A stretch of DNA of 64,000 nucleotides from Olavius algarvensis associated proteobacterium Delta 3 (GTDB taxonomy: Bacteria; Desulfobacterota; Desulfobacteria; Desulfobacterales; CAFBRK01): NCBI GenBank assembly GCA_903231505.1, contig CAFBRK010000143.1, positions 1 through 64,000 on the forward strand, in the 5' to 3' direction. Positions within the stretch are counted from its first letter, which is position 1. Every line of letters starts with the position of its first letter. Below the pieces are notes generated by a model, which was given only the letters and a program-made list of their open reading frames with translations, was not told the origin of the DNA and ran no database searches. A program made the translations under genes and the position numbers. Positions 20,189-28,356 of the stretch are shown here, in pieces.

Positions 20189-20503
20189 TCAGACCGGCTT
20201 GCCACAAAATGGGCAGTATGCATAATCTGCCTTCAGATCGCCGCCGCAATGGGAACAGTTTGAAGCCCGCGAGGTGTATCCATGGCCACCTCTGAACGGC
20301 GGATCTTGGGAAGTATAGGTACAGCTCCGGCACAGCAGCACCGGTTCGCCCCGCTTTACAGGAAACAGAGGAATAAAAAACAGGTTCAGGTAATGATCCA
20401 CCCGGCTCGTGAAGGCCTGGTTGAGCCCGCACCGGGGGCATCGCCTGGGGTTCTGATCCAGGGTTTTCACCTTTGGGGAAATGCCACCGATAATAAAAAA
20501 CAT
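20189..20503 (-). CDS. double zinc-ribbon protein
   Basis: A 104-residue protein with four CxxC knuckles: CPRC near residue 22, CRSC near 58, CSHC near 83 and CPFC near 97. They form two zinc ribbons flanking a hydrophobic YLNLFFIPLFPV segment, as in zinc-ribbon (zf-15-like) membrane-associated proteins. The function is unknown. It lies upstream of trmL on the same strand. Confidence 0.7.
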   Translation of the reverse strand: MFFIIGGISPKVKTLDQNPRRCPRCGLNQAFTSRVDHYLNLFFIPLFPVKRGEPVLLCRSCTYTSQDPPFRGGHGYTSRASNCSHCGGDLKADYAYCPFCGKPV

Positions 20504-20685
20504 GCGTTACTTCCCGGCTCCGTTGGAAGATTTTTCGCCGGCACCAAGGTTGACGTCAGAATGTTAGGCACCTTGCCGACAAATTGCAATCGTGGCGGTT
20601 TCCGGAGCTACCCGGCATTCTTCTTTTCGGCCGCCTTGTCTTGAAAATGAAGGCTGCCCGCCTTTCCGAAATAGTAAGATAGATT

Positions 20686-21234
20686 TTAGAATGCTCTGGG
20701 TTTGCAGACCACCTCGCGTATTCGCATATCAAACAGGTCTGACTGGTTGACCGGCTTTAGAATGAGTGCGGTGTCGGCGCCTTGTCCGGATCCTCCGATG
20801 GCCACAACGTCGTTTCCGGAAAGAGCGCCGGCATCGGCGGCCATGATGGAAACTTCCACGGCCACCTTGGTGCCCTGGCCAAACAGCCGCAACGTGTCGG
20901 CGATCAACAAGACCGGGGAATGCCCCCCGTACATTTTAAACAGTGATCGCTCCACCCCGGAAAGGGCATGGGTAGCGGAAACAACCGCCGCGCCTTTTGA
21001 TTCCAGATCCATTCGGATCGCGTCGGGCATCACCTTTTGGAACGGTTCCCGGAATCCACAGTGATAGGTAACCACCGTGACGGCAAACCCGGTGAAAATT
21101 TCCAGCACGCGATAGGCGGTCGTGCCGGTGGTCGACGCCACAACCACCTCATCCAGTCCCAGCTTGTGTCCCTGTTCAAACGCCCGAATAAGAGTCTCCT
21201 CGGTGTTTGATTTTCCCGGCTGATCAAAATACAT
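20686..21234 (-). CDS. pyruvate kinase alpha/beta (C-terminal) domain protein
   Basis: A 182-residue stand-alone copy of the pyruvate kinase C-terminal allosteric fold. It begins with ASTTGTTAYRVLE, the counterpart of the effector-binding loop, and has a second conserved block GNDVVAIGGSGQGADTALIL. No catalytic barrel is present, so it is not an enzyme in the usual sense. Such orphans occur in many anaerobes and archaea and are presumed to bind phosphorylated ligands. AAGGAG precedes the start. It is divergent from the amidohydrolase gene. Confidence 0.82.
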   Translation of the reverse strand: MYFDQPGKSNTEETLIRAFEQGHKLGLDEVVVASTTGTTAYRVLEIFTGFAVTVVTYHCGFREPFQKVMPDAIRMDLESKGAAVVSATHALSGVERSLFKMYGGHSPVLLIADTLRLFGQGTKVAVEVSIMAADAGALSGNDVVAIGGSGQGADTALILKPVNQSDLFDMRIREVVCKPRAF

Positions 21235-21453
21235 TGGGCAAATCTCCTTCGAATGATATACTGTATGGTATTGAAAAGTTCCTCAAGGGGCAATCCAGGT
21301 CCGGCCGGTTATAGGGCCTTTCAAAAGGCTGTTCCGTTTCATGAGGCTCGAACCTTCTCTGGAAACCTGTCGGAACATGGTTTCGGCAACGGCTATAACA
21401 ACCACTTTTAACAGTTCCGAAGGAACATACAATATCAGAATTCGAGTACTGGG

Positions 21454-22293
21454 ATGATCATCGATATCCACACCCATGTATTTCCGAAAAAAATCCGGGA
21501 TAACCGCCACAATTATTTTCCAACCGAGTCTGCATTCAAACTGCTGTATGACTCCCCCAAATCGACCCTCGTCAGTGCCGAGGAATCCATTGCGGTGATG
21601 GATGCCGAAGGGGTCGACCGTTCGGTGGTCTTTGGATTTCCCTGGCAGGACATCGATGTCGCCAGGGAAACGAACGACTACATCCTGGAATCGATCAGCC
21701 GATTCCCGGACAGACTGATCGGTTTCTGCTGCCTTGATCCAGCTGGCAAAGACGCGGCAAAAGAGGTGGAGCGCTGTCTTGACGGAGGGCTTTCCGGGGT
21801 TGGAGAACTGGCGTTTTACGAGTCGGGCATGGACACAAACGCCCTGGATCGGCTGGCACCAATCATGGCGGTCAGTCAGAGCAGGGGTGTCCCGGTGATG
21901 ATTCACACCAATGAACCGGTGGGCCATCAGTATCCCGGCAAATCCCCGAACACCCTTGCCCAGATATACCGACTGACAACCCGTTTTCCGGACAATGCCA
22001 TCATCCTGGCGCACTGGGGCGGCGGTGTGTTCTTCTATCATCTCCTCCGCAAGGAAGTAAAAGAGACGCTTGGCAATGTCTACTTCGATACGGCGGCATC
22101 GCCTTTTCTCTACGAGCCGGCCATATACACCGTTGCCATAGAAATTATGGGTGCCGAAAAAATCCTCTTCGGAACGGATTTTCCGTTGCTCAGACCTTCC
22201 CGCTATTTCGAGGAATTGAACTCCGCCGGGGTGTCCGAATCGGACATGAAGAAAATCTGCGGTGCAAATGCGCAACACCTGCTGGGAATCTGA
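21454..22293 (+). CDS. amidohydrolase (TIM-barrel metal-dependent hydrolase)
   Basis: A 279-residue amidohydrolase-2 family protein. The first metal motif is DIHTH (4-8), followed by VMIHTNEP (about 150), ILAHWGGG (about 188) and the late FGTDFPLLRP (about 242), whose aspartate is the catalytic residue. The substrate is unknown; relatives include decarboxylases and small-molecule hydrolases. It is the first gene of a plus-strand run. Confidence 0.87.
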   Translation: MIIDIHTHVFPKKIRDNRHNYFPTESAFKLLYDSPKSTLVSAEESIAVMDAEGVDRSVVFGFPWQDIDVARETNDYILESISRFPDRLIGFCCLDPAGKDAAKEVERCLDGGLSGVGELAFYESGMDTNALDRLAPIMAVSQSRGVPVMIHTNEPVGHQYPGKSPNTLAQIYRLTTRFPDNAIILAHWGGGVFFYHLLRKEVKETLGNVYFDTAASPFLYEPAIYTVAIEIMGAEKILFGTDFPLLRPSRYFEELNSAGVSESDMKKICGANAQHLLGI

Positions 22294-22295
22294 CC

Positions 22296-22418
22296 ATGGC
22301 CGGATCACCAAGCGTGCCGGACGCTTTATTTCAAGCATATGCCAAGCTTTTGAAGGAACTGACGGAGCGTAAACCGACGCAGATTCAAGATCTTCTGGAA
22401 CAGGCGTTTTCCGGGTGA
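22296..22418 (+). CDS. possible 40-residue small protein
   Basis: An open frame starting three bases after the amidohydrolase stop encodes 40 residues with a predicted amphipathic helix (ALFQAYAKLLKELTERK). It has no clear ribosome site and no recognised family. It fills the gap to the HD-domain gene and could be translationally coupled. It is listed as a candidate only. Confidence 0.3.
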   Translation: MAGSPSVPDALFQAYAKLLKELTERKPTQIQDLLEQAFSG

Positions 22419-22467
22419 CACAGATAGGCACAAGCGTGTACCGGGCCGTCCCCGAAAAGGAGCGTCC

Positions 22468-23034
22468 ATGATTTCCTGGTCGCGTGAAACATATCTTCGG
22501 GCATACCGTTTTGCCGCAGAGGCTCACCGGGGTCAGGTAACTCCCGGGACAGATCGTCCGGTTATCGTCCATTCGACGATGGTCGCCATGGAAATCATCA
22601 CAGTTCTCTCAAACGAACCCGGCTGGAACGGTAATCTCGCGATCCAATGCGCGCTCTTGCACCCTGTGCTCGAAAATACCGATATCCGCTACGACCAGCT
22701 CGATGCCCACTTTGGCAGGGACGTGGCTGACGGGGTTCAGGCGCTCAGCCACAATTATGACATCAAAAATCGAAAACAGCGGATTATTGACGCCGCCCGA
22801 CGGATTCGGACCCAGCCTTTGGAAGTCTGGATGGTCGAGCTTGCCGATCGGATCGTGAATCTTTTGCCCCCGCCGCCCCCCTGGAGCATGGAAAAAATCG
22901 CCGAGTACGAGCAAGAGTCCAAATTCATCTTGCGAAACCTTGGAAAAGCCAACCCGTTTCTATCCCGACGCCTGTCCCGCAGGATCGCCAATTACACCAC
23001 CGGCGTCATACAGGAAAAAGAGAACGTATCGTAA
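22468..23034 (+). CDS. SpoT/Mesh1-like HD protein with degenerate active site
   Basis: A 188-residue protein resembling the (p)ppGpp hydrolase domain. It has the AAEAHRGQVTPGTDRPVIVH opening (H35) and an ELADRIVNL metal aspartate (D127). The central HD-x-x-ED signature is changed to HPVLEN: H65 is kept, the metal-binding aspartate becomes P66 and the second catalytic acid becomes N70. Hydrolase activity is therefore doubtful; it may bind ligand without cleavage. GGAGCG precedes the start. Confidence 0.75.
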   Translation: MISWSRETYLRAYRFAAEAHRGQVTPGTDRPVIVHSTMVAMEIITVLSNEPGWNGNLAIQCALLHPVLENTDIRYDQLDAHFGRDVADGVQALSHNYDIKNRKQRIIDAARRIRTQPLEVWMVELADRIVNLLPPPPPWSMEKIAEYEQESKFILRNLGKANPFLSRRLSRRIANYTTGVIQEKENVS

Positions 23035-23038
23035 GGCG

Positions 23039-23081
23039 TTGACATCCTCATCAAACTAAATTATTTAGGGCGAATAATTTA
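23039..23081 (+). promoter_or_regulatory. promoter with overlapping inverted-repeat operator
   Basis: TTGACA (23039-23044), a 17-base spacer and TATTTA (23062-23067). A perfect 9-bp inverted repeat, TAAATTATT and AATAATTTA (23057-23065 and 23073-23081, seven bases apart), straddles the -10 box and start site. AT-richness here contrasts with the surrounding GC-rich DNA. It is probably an operator for the ATPase gene that follows. Confidence 0.65.
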
Positions 23082-23103
23082 ATATGATGATAAGGAATCT
23101 GCC

Positions 23104-24225
23104 ATGGTGAACCCCTTCATGCTCCGAGTCTTGCCCCCTGCGGCACCCTTTTGTGATCGTACAGAGGAACTTTCAGATCTGGGATTCCACGCAACAAACA
23201 AGGCCAATGTTGTCGTTTTTTCTCCCCGCCGCTTTGGAAAAACGTCCCTGGTGAGAAGGCTGCAGGCCCAGCTGGCCGAAAAGGATATCATACCCTTCTA
23301 CATCGATCTGTTTATGGTGACCTCGCCCGAGGATGTTGCCCAGAGGCTTGCCAAGAGCATATATACCATACTGCACCGCCGGGAATCGCTGCTGAAAAAG
23401 GGCGTTCGATATCTTAAGATATTCAAGACATTCCGCCCGGTATTTAAACCTTCGGCCCAAGACGGGGTTGTTCTCAGCGTAGAGGCCACCTCACCGGGTT
23501 TGTCCGGCATGGAACGCCTTGAAGAGGTAATGGGCGAACTTGGCCGGTTTATCGAGCGGGAAGAATCCGGCATCCATGTGGTCCTGGACGAGTTCCAGGA
23601 AATCACCGAGTTGAAAAAAACTCCGGTGGAAGGATTGCTGAGGACACATATTCAGGAGCACCAGGCATCCTACTTCTTCGTGGGCAGCCGTCGCCGGATT
23701 TTGCTCGACATGTTCAACCGGAAAAAGAGGCCCTTTTACCAGAGCGCCATCATGTACCCCCTGAAAGCACTACCCAAAAAAGACTTGATTGAATTTTTAA
23801 TGGAAGAATTCGGAAAAGGCGGAACAGAATGTAGCGAAGAAATGGGCGACCTGCTGTTCCATCGGACGTCCGGGAACCCCTACTATGTTCAGGCACTGGC
23901 GTACTATGTGTTCGTCGAATCCAAGAGAAGGGTGACCGAAAAATCGGTGGAAGCCGGCTTTACAAAGCTCCTGGCGTCCGAACGGTACGGCTTCGAGGCG
24001 CTTATTCAGGGATTGTCCGGAGGCCAGATCGCGCTACTGCGGGCGCTGGCTGCGGACCCCCGGCAAAAACTGTTGTCCACCGAGTTCATGAACCGCCACA
24101 AGCTGTCCATTGGTGGGATTCAGTCGGCCCAGAAAAAACTGGTAGACCTGGACCTGATCGAAAATGACGGGAACGGCTGGAAACTGGTGGACCCGTTGTT
24201 TCGACAATGGGTTGCCGACTATTAG
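23104..24225 (+). CDS. P-loop ATPase of the archaeal-type ATPase_2/STAND-like class
   Basis: A 373-residue AAA-like ATPase. The Walker A is SPRRFGKTS at 40-48, the variant typical of ATPase_2 proteins. Walker B VVLDEFQEI is near 158-166, followed by a sensor-like FVGSRRR. The C-terminal region (about 285-373) looks like a winged helix (LSIGGIQSAQKKLVDLDLIE). The family is patchily distributed and often mobile. Here its 3' end overlaps the remnant of a metallo-beta-lactamase gene, so it seems to have arrived by replacement. The function is unknown, possibly regulatory. Confidence 0.85.
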   Translation: MVNPFMLRVLPPAAPFCDRTEELSDLGFHATNKANVVVFSPRRFGKTSLVRRLQAQLAEKDIIPFYIDLFMVTSPEDVAQRLAKSIYTILHRRESLLKKGVRYLKIFKTFRPVFKPSAQDGVVLSVEATSPGLSGMERLEEVMGELGRFIEREESGIHVVLDEFQEITELKKTPVEGLLRTHIQEHQASYFFVGSRRRILLDMFNRKKRPFYQSAIMYPLKALPKKDLIEFLMEEFGKGGTECSEEMGDLLFHRTSGNPYYVQALAYYVFVESKRRVTEKSVEAGFTKLLASERYGFEALIQGLSGGQIALLRALAADPRQKLLSTEFMNRHKLSIGGIQSAQKKLVDLDLIENDGNGWKLVDPLFRQWVADY

Positions 24226-24539
24226 CCGGGTTCCCGTCCTATTTCGACGGATTCGAGGAACTTGGCCGGGATTACGCCATCGATCTGGCCATCATTAACC
24301 TGGGTGCCTACGAACCCAGATGGTTTATGGCCCAAAGCCATATGGACCCCAAGGAAGCGGTTCACGCATTCAAGGAGTTGAACGCAAAAAAGTTGATGAT
24401 TGCCCATTGGGGAACGTTCCGCCTGGGAGACGAACCGGTCCATTTTCCGCCGGAAGATCTTCGGAAGGAACTTGCCGCGGAAGGCCTGCTCGATCGCTGG
24501 ATCGATATCCGCCACGGGGAGACATTCTTCCCAGTATGA
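24207..24539 (+). pseudogene. C-terminal remnant of a UlaG/NAPE-PLD-like metallo-beta-lactamase fold gene
   Basis: A 110-residue frame whose residues 12-110 carry the C-terminal signature of this family: YFDGFEELG, INLGAYEPRWFM, SHMDPKEAV and IAHWGTFRLGDEPVHFPP. The N-terminal half with the HxHxDH zinc motif is missing and nothing matching it is found upstream; the ATPase gene occupies that place. An ATG at 24207 lies inside the ATPase gene, so a fragment could be translated, but it would lack the zinc site. Confidence 0.8.
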
Positions 24540-24630
24540 AATGCTGTCCTTGGCGATCCGGTATTATGAATCGGATGTTATAGCCGTTGGCATAAATAGG
24601 TTCACTCACAAAAATGCATCTCACGCTTGT

Positions 24631-25056
24631 TCAGAATATCTTATTGGGTTCAACTCCTATCCACTGAAGAAAATACAAACATGCGACCACAATGGTTGCC
24701 GGAATCAGGAGTGACAGCAGGACAGACATGACGCCGATGATTACCCGCGCATATGAAACTTCATAGTCTTCGACGTTTTTGGATGTTTTCTTTCCGGTCA
24801 GTGCCCTGTAACACCCGGTGACCATTAACCCGAAAGCCACTAAACGCGTGGGGATATAAATCATTTCCAGGTCTGTTTCAACAGGTATCCGTTCCAGAAC
24901 CGGGGCGGCCAAACTCAGCACGACCAAAGAAACAAGTCCGATCAACCAGGCGCACGCACCATATAGTCGAATTTGACGGGACGTTGCCGCATCCGGTGGA
25001 TTAAAGACGGTAAGAAGAGACATCGCAGAGATCGAAAGAATGCTGAAAGCACTCAT
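24631..25056 (-). CDS. small multipass membrane protein
   Basis: 141 residues with a weak amphipathic N terminus and about three transmembrane helices (about 33-52, 68-84 and 105-130). There is no recognisable domain. Codon use and hydrophobic pattern look like a real gene, but there is no family call. It lies downstream of, and on the same strand as, the DUF302 gene. Confidence 0.55.
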   Translation of the reverse strand: MSAFSILSISAMSLLTVFNPPDAATSRQIRLYGACAWLIGLVSLVVLSLAAPVLERIPVETDLEMIYIPTRLVAFGLMVTGCYRALTGKKTSKNVEDYEVSYARVIIGVMSVLLSLLIPATIVVACLYFLQWIGVEPNKIF

Positions 25057-25126
25057 TAAATCGTTAGAAAACGAACCCTTGAATCCTTGACCCCTCTTCT
25101 CCCACTAATTTGGAGAAGAACCTTTT

Positions 25127-25579
25127 TTAAGGCATTGTGGCCGCCCTTGCGAAGTTTTTGAGCGCGTTTTCAATTTTATGGATGACTTCCGTACATCCTG
25201 TGATCCCATGACGTTCCACAAGGTATTTCGGATCATTATATGAAAGCCAGACCTGCCCGGTTTCATCTTCCCAGATAAGCGCTTTTTGGGGAAGATCGAT
25301 GGCCACGCTCTGACGACACTGCATAAGCGGTGTGCCGACCTTCGGGTTGCCAAAGATAATGACTTCGGTGGGGCGCAACGTTTTTCCAACCTTTTGGGCA
25401 CCCTCCGTATGGTTTATCCGGATAAACACCCTCATGCCCTTCGCGTTTAACGTGCTTTCGAGGCGGTCTGCCGTGACCTTGACATCATGAACACTTTTTG
25501 TGCGAATCATGCCGCTGTCGGCACCGGCCAGCGGTGCGAACAGAACGATTCCGATAAGCGTGTAAATCAAGTTTCTCAT
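25127..25579 (-). CDS. DUF302 family periplasmic protein
   Basis: 150 residues with a signal peptide (about 1-20, ending LAGADS). The DUF302 domain follows, with the pattern VKVTADRLESTLNAKGMRVF, EVIIFGNPKVGTPLMQ and ALIWEDETGQVWLSYNDP. DUF302 proteins bind small ligands in a fold related to TA0113; the biological role is not established. A good ribosome site (AAGGAGGAG) precedes the start. Confidence 0.87.
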   Translation of the reverse strand: MRNLIYTLIGIVLFAPLAGADSGMIRTKSVHDVKVTADRLESTLNAKGMRVFIRINHTEGAQKVGKTLRPTEVIIFGNPKVGTPLMQCRQSVAIDLPQKALIWEDETGQVWLSYNDPKYLVERHGITGCTEVIHKIENALKNFARAATMP

Positions 25580-25696
25580 CGTTGCTCCTCCTTATTATAG
25601 ACTTGAAATGGAACGGGATATTCCAAGGCAAACAACCGTCACAAAAGATGCGCAGCGATGTCCCCGTTTACACCCGGGGCGGGCATCCGCCGCCGG

Positions 25697-26461
25697 CTAC
25701 CCACGTCTCTTTCGGGGCGGCCGGCGACCTCCCTTCGACCCGTTTTTGAGGTGCACGCGCGGCCTGACGCCACCGCGGGGGAGGATACCGCTGTCCTCCG
25801 AGGCGACCCACACAAACCGAGATTGCGATTTACTACCCTTGTGGGCGGAAACCCGGACGCGGCACACGTGGAAGCGGCAACGCATCAAGAGCTGCTCGAA
25901 TTTTTTACTCGGATCGGCCGACCACAACGCCAGACAACCATGGTCGCGCAGCGCCCGTCGACAGGCCAGAATGCCTTCAGGACCGTACAGACGACGGTTG
26001 CCTGAAGCTGCCATTTCGCCGGGACCGTTATCGATATCCAGCAGGATGGCATCGAATCTGCTCCTGGAACCAGAGATCATCTCGACGATATCACCTGTTT
26101 GGAGGTCCACCCGTTCGTCACTCAGCGGCTGCCCGTTGAGTTCCCCGAGGAACTGACGATTCCATTCGACGACAGCACCCGACAGTTCCCCCACCACCAC
26201 GTTGGCGCGTGGGCTGAGCAGATCGAGAGCCTGGCGCAAGGTATAGCCCATGCCCAGGCCTCCGATGAGTATGCAGGGCGCCTTGCGACCTGCCAGATGG
26301 GCACAGCCCAGCCGGGCCAACGCCTGTTCCGACGCATGCTGGCGACTGTTCATCAGTTCCTGACCGTTGATCTGGATCGAAAAATCTCGGCCATGCTGAT
26401 AAAGCGACATCCTGCCCCCGTCCGGGGTTCGGGCTTGAGCTCGTCGTACTCTCGGTTTCAT
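25697..26461 (-). CDS. spermidine-synthase-like SAM-dependent methyltransferase fold protein
   Basis: 254 residues. A Rossmann motif ILIGGLGMGYTLR (about 64-76) and LQTGDIVEMI followed by FDAILLDIDNGP place it among spermidine-synthase-like proteins, often annotated as spermine synthase. The N-terminal substrate-binding beta domain is short, so it may not act on polyamines. The C terminus is basic (RRPPRKRRG). The Met at residue 18 is an alternative start. Confidence 0.72.
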   Translation of the reverse strand: MKPRVRRAQARTPDGGRMSLYQHGRDFSIQINGQELMNSRQHASEQALARLGCAHLAGRKAPCILIGGLGMGYTLRQALDLLSPRANVVVGELSGAVVEWNRQFLGELNGQPLSDERVDLQTGDIVEMISGSRSRFDAILLDIDNGPGEMAASGNRRLYGPEGILACRRALRDHGCLALWSADPSKKFEQLLMRCRFHVCRVRVSAHKGSKSQSRFVWVASEDSGILPRGGVRPRVHLKNGSKGGRRPPRKRRG

Positions 26462-26497
26462 GGTGGCGTGTTCTTCGTGCCAAGCGCCCCTGGCTGT

Positions 26498-26602
26498 TTA
26501 TTTCTTCTTTTCTTTTTTCGCTTTTCGTTTTTCCTTTGGAGTAAGCTGGGCTTTTTTCTGTTGCTCCCTTTTGCCTTTGTCTTTTTTCCCCTTATCACCC
26601 AT
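26498..26602 (-). CDS. 34-residue lysine-rich small protein
   Basis: The frame from 26602 encodes MGDKGKKDKGKREQQKKAQL plus a further 14 residues, half of them lysine, with a conserved-looking LTPKEKRKAKKEKK tail. AAGAAGGAGAAA lies ideally upstream, which decides this start over the longer frame. Short lysine-rich proteins of this kind recur in Proteobacteria as uncharacterised genes. It is predicted to be highly basic and disordered, possibly RNA- or DNA-binding. It neighbours a SWIB-domain gene. Confidence 0.72.
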   Translation of the reverse strand: MGDKGKKDKGKREQQKKAQLTPKEKRKAKKEKKK

Positions 26603-26737
26603 CTCTGTTTCTCCTTCTTTGAAAATGAATGGCATCGGACAGGGTCGATTAAAGCCCGTCTTGGCTCGAGAGGTTGAAGCGTTCGGGGTGTCCAACACTT
26701 TTCGGCGGCCGTCCCGGCGACCCTCGACACTATAGGC

Positions 26738-27064
26738 CTATTCTATGTTTGCGCCGACAACAGCGGCCATCTGCATCATGTTGATCGTCTGGCCTTCTTT
26801 CATCTGTGTAAGGTCGGTGACCTTGCCGGACTTGCTTTTGGATTTTGTGTTTTTGAAGATCGGGAGCAGTTTGGCATCCGCCACAATGAATTTGCCTGCG
26901 TTCTCAGGCTTCCCATTTTCACTCTTTGTCTGAAGCTTATTTGCTTTTACATAGTCCCATAGTTTTTTGGTGATCTCTGTCCTGGGAAGTTCTGTTGCTC
27001 CCAGAAGCTGTGCCAGTTCATTTTTCAACTTTACCGGTTTCATCAATCCTTTTGCTTCTGCCAT
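26738..27064 (-). CDS. SWIB/MDM2 domain protein
   Basis: A 108-residue protein that is essentially one SWIB domain (about 10-75: LAQLLGATELPRTEITKKLW, then DYVKANKLQ), a fold first known from eukaryotic chromatin remodelling and also found in chlamydiae and many other bacteria. A Lys/Ser linker and a short C-terminal tail follow. GGAGGCG precedes the start at 27064. The bacterial role is unknown, probably nucleic-acid or protein binding. Confidence 0.85.
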   Translation of the reverse strand: MAEAKGLMKPVKLKNELAQLLGATELPRTEITKKLWDYVKANKLQTKSENGKPENAGKFIVADAKLLPIFKNTKSKSKSGKVTDLTQMKEGQTINMMQMAAVVGANIE

Positions 27065-27143
27065 GTTTAACGCCTCCATATTCCAATTTAAATGAGTGTC
27101 TCTTACGGGCAAGAGCTTCCGCCCAGGTTATGCCAAACCGTTT

Positions 27144-28166
27144 TCACGGTTTGCGTGTGGATAGGACCCCCTTGAGCCGCTTGAGTTCTGCTTCCGCATG
27201 TTCGACCATTTCATCGATAATGCCCTTCAGTGGCTTGACTTCATCGGCCAGCCCAACAGATTGCCCCGCCATGAGAGAACCCTTTGTAATGTCGCCGTCG
27301 ATCACGGCGTCCTTGAGCGCGCCCACCCAGAAATTCTCAACGGCATAAAGGGCAAGTTTGCGGTCAATAAGATCACTATCGAGCTTTTGAAGCAGCTCGA
27401 TCTGCAGCTTGGCAAACTCGATCGTTCCTGCGTTCTTTAGGGCCCGAACCGGGATCACCGGAAGGCGGCTGTCAAACGACGGGGTGGCCACGGCATCTTT
27501 GGCCTTGGCTTTCCGAAAGGCTTCCTTGAAGTTCGGGTGGGCCTTGCACTCCTCGGACATGATAAACCGGGTGCCCATTTGTACCCCGGCAGCCCCCATC
27601 ATCAGAAGATGGGCCATCATACGTCCTGTGGCGATCCCGCCGGCGACAAACACGGGGACCGAGTCGACCTCGAACAAAATCTGCTGAATCAGGACCGACA
27701 GCGCGACCGGTCCGATGTGACCTCCGGCCTCAGAGCCCTCAAGGATTAATGCGTCGGCACCCCGGTCGATGAGGTTCAGCGCCAGAGGTGCCGTGGGGGC
27801 AAAACAGACGACACGCCCCCCGCAGGCCTTGGCCTGTTGAATGTCACTTTTCCGGGGTATGCCACCGGCAAACACAATGAAATCCAAACCCATATCGCAA
27901 ACGAGATCAAGATGTTCCCGATACGCCGGCGCCAGGGTGATCATGTTTACGCCAAAGGGTTGATCGGTCAAGCGTCGGGTCTCCTCGATCTGCTGTCGGA
28001 GGATCTCCGCCGGTGCGTTGCCCCCAGCCAGGAGCCCGAATCCGCCCGCATTTCCCACCGCACTGACCAGGCCCGGATCGCTGACCCATGTCATGGCGCC
28101 GCACATAATTGGATACCGGCTCCCCAGAAATTCCCGGCCCTGTGTCAGAAATCTATCGATCAGCAT
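27144..28166 (-). CDS. nitronate monooxygenase (FMN-dependent, NPD family)
   Basis: A 340-residue TIM-barrel flavoprotein that oxidises nitronates, or acts as a related FMN reductase (FabK is in the same superfamily). Seen motifs: YPIMCGAMTWVSDPGLVSAV at the N terminus, LEGSEAGGHIG with the catalytic-region histidine, and the phosphate-binding VFVAGGIATG and GAAGVQMGTRF. The start at 28166 follows GGAAGGAACG, and the longer frame upstream is repeat DNA. It lies downstream of the atp terminator on the same strand. Confidence 0.87.
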   Translation of the reverse strand: MLIDRFLTQGREFLGSRYPIMCGAMTWVSDPGLVSAVGNAGGFGLLAGGNAPAEILRQQIEETRRLTDQPFGVNMITLAPAYREHLDLVCDMGLDFIVFAGGIPRKSDIQQAKACGGRVVCFAPTAPLALNLIDRGADALILEGSEAGGHIGPVALSVLIQQILFEVDSVPVFVAGGIATGRMMAHLLMMGAAGVQMGTRFIMSEECKAHPNFKEAFRKAKAKDAVATPSFDSRLPVIPVRALKNAGTIEFAKLQIELLQKLDSDLIDRKLALYAVENFWVGALKDAVIDGDITKGSLMAGQSVGLADEVKPLKGIIDEMVEHAEAELKRLKGVLSTRKP

Positions 28167-28176
28167 GTTCGTTCCT

Positions 28177-28232
28177 TCCGTGGGTCCGTGGGCCCGTCTG
28201 CCCGTTGGCCGGTTGGCCCGTGGGCCCGCCTG
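28177..28232. repeat. octamer tandem repeat (CCCGTGGG-like, seven units)
   Basis: Seven consecutive 8-base units: TCCGTGGG twice, then CCCGTCTG, CCCGTTGG, CCGGTTGG, CCCGTGGG and CCCGCCTG. The array abuts the ribosome site of the nitronate monooxygenase gene, so copy-number change could alter its leader. Confidence 0.7.
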
Positions 28233-28300
28233 TCCTGAGCGACGTCGAAGGGTTTGCCCGGGGGCCCCTGAAAAGGATAACTTCTCCGGGCTTACAAAGC

Positions 28301-28334
28301 AAAAAAAAACCGCCCGGTCACGACGACCGGGCGG
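28301..28334 (-). terminator. rho-independent terminator of the atp F0 operon
   Basis: A 10-bp perfect stem, CCGCCCGGTC with GACCGGGCGG (28310-28319 and 28325-28334), loop ACGAC. On the minus strand it is followed by nine T residues (28301-28309). It lies 23 bases after the atpF stop and so separates the atp operon from the nitronate monooxygenase gene. Confidence 0.92.
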
Positions 28335-28356
28335 CAAAGGGGGGGGTACACACCGC

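Noticed and set aside
21283-22572. 429-residue open frame on the minus strand opposite the amidohydrolase
   Set aside because: It lies antisense to a gene with clear amidohydrolase motifs and has no recognisable domain; it is a GC-driven shadow frame.
24207-24539. Treating the metallo-beta-lactamase fragment as an intact gene
   Set aside because: It lacks the HxHxDH zinc motif and its start lies inside the ATPase gene, so it is listed as a remnant.
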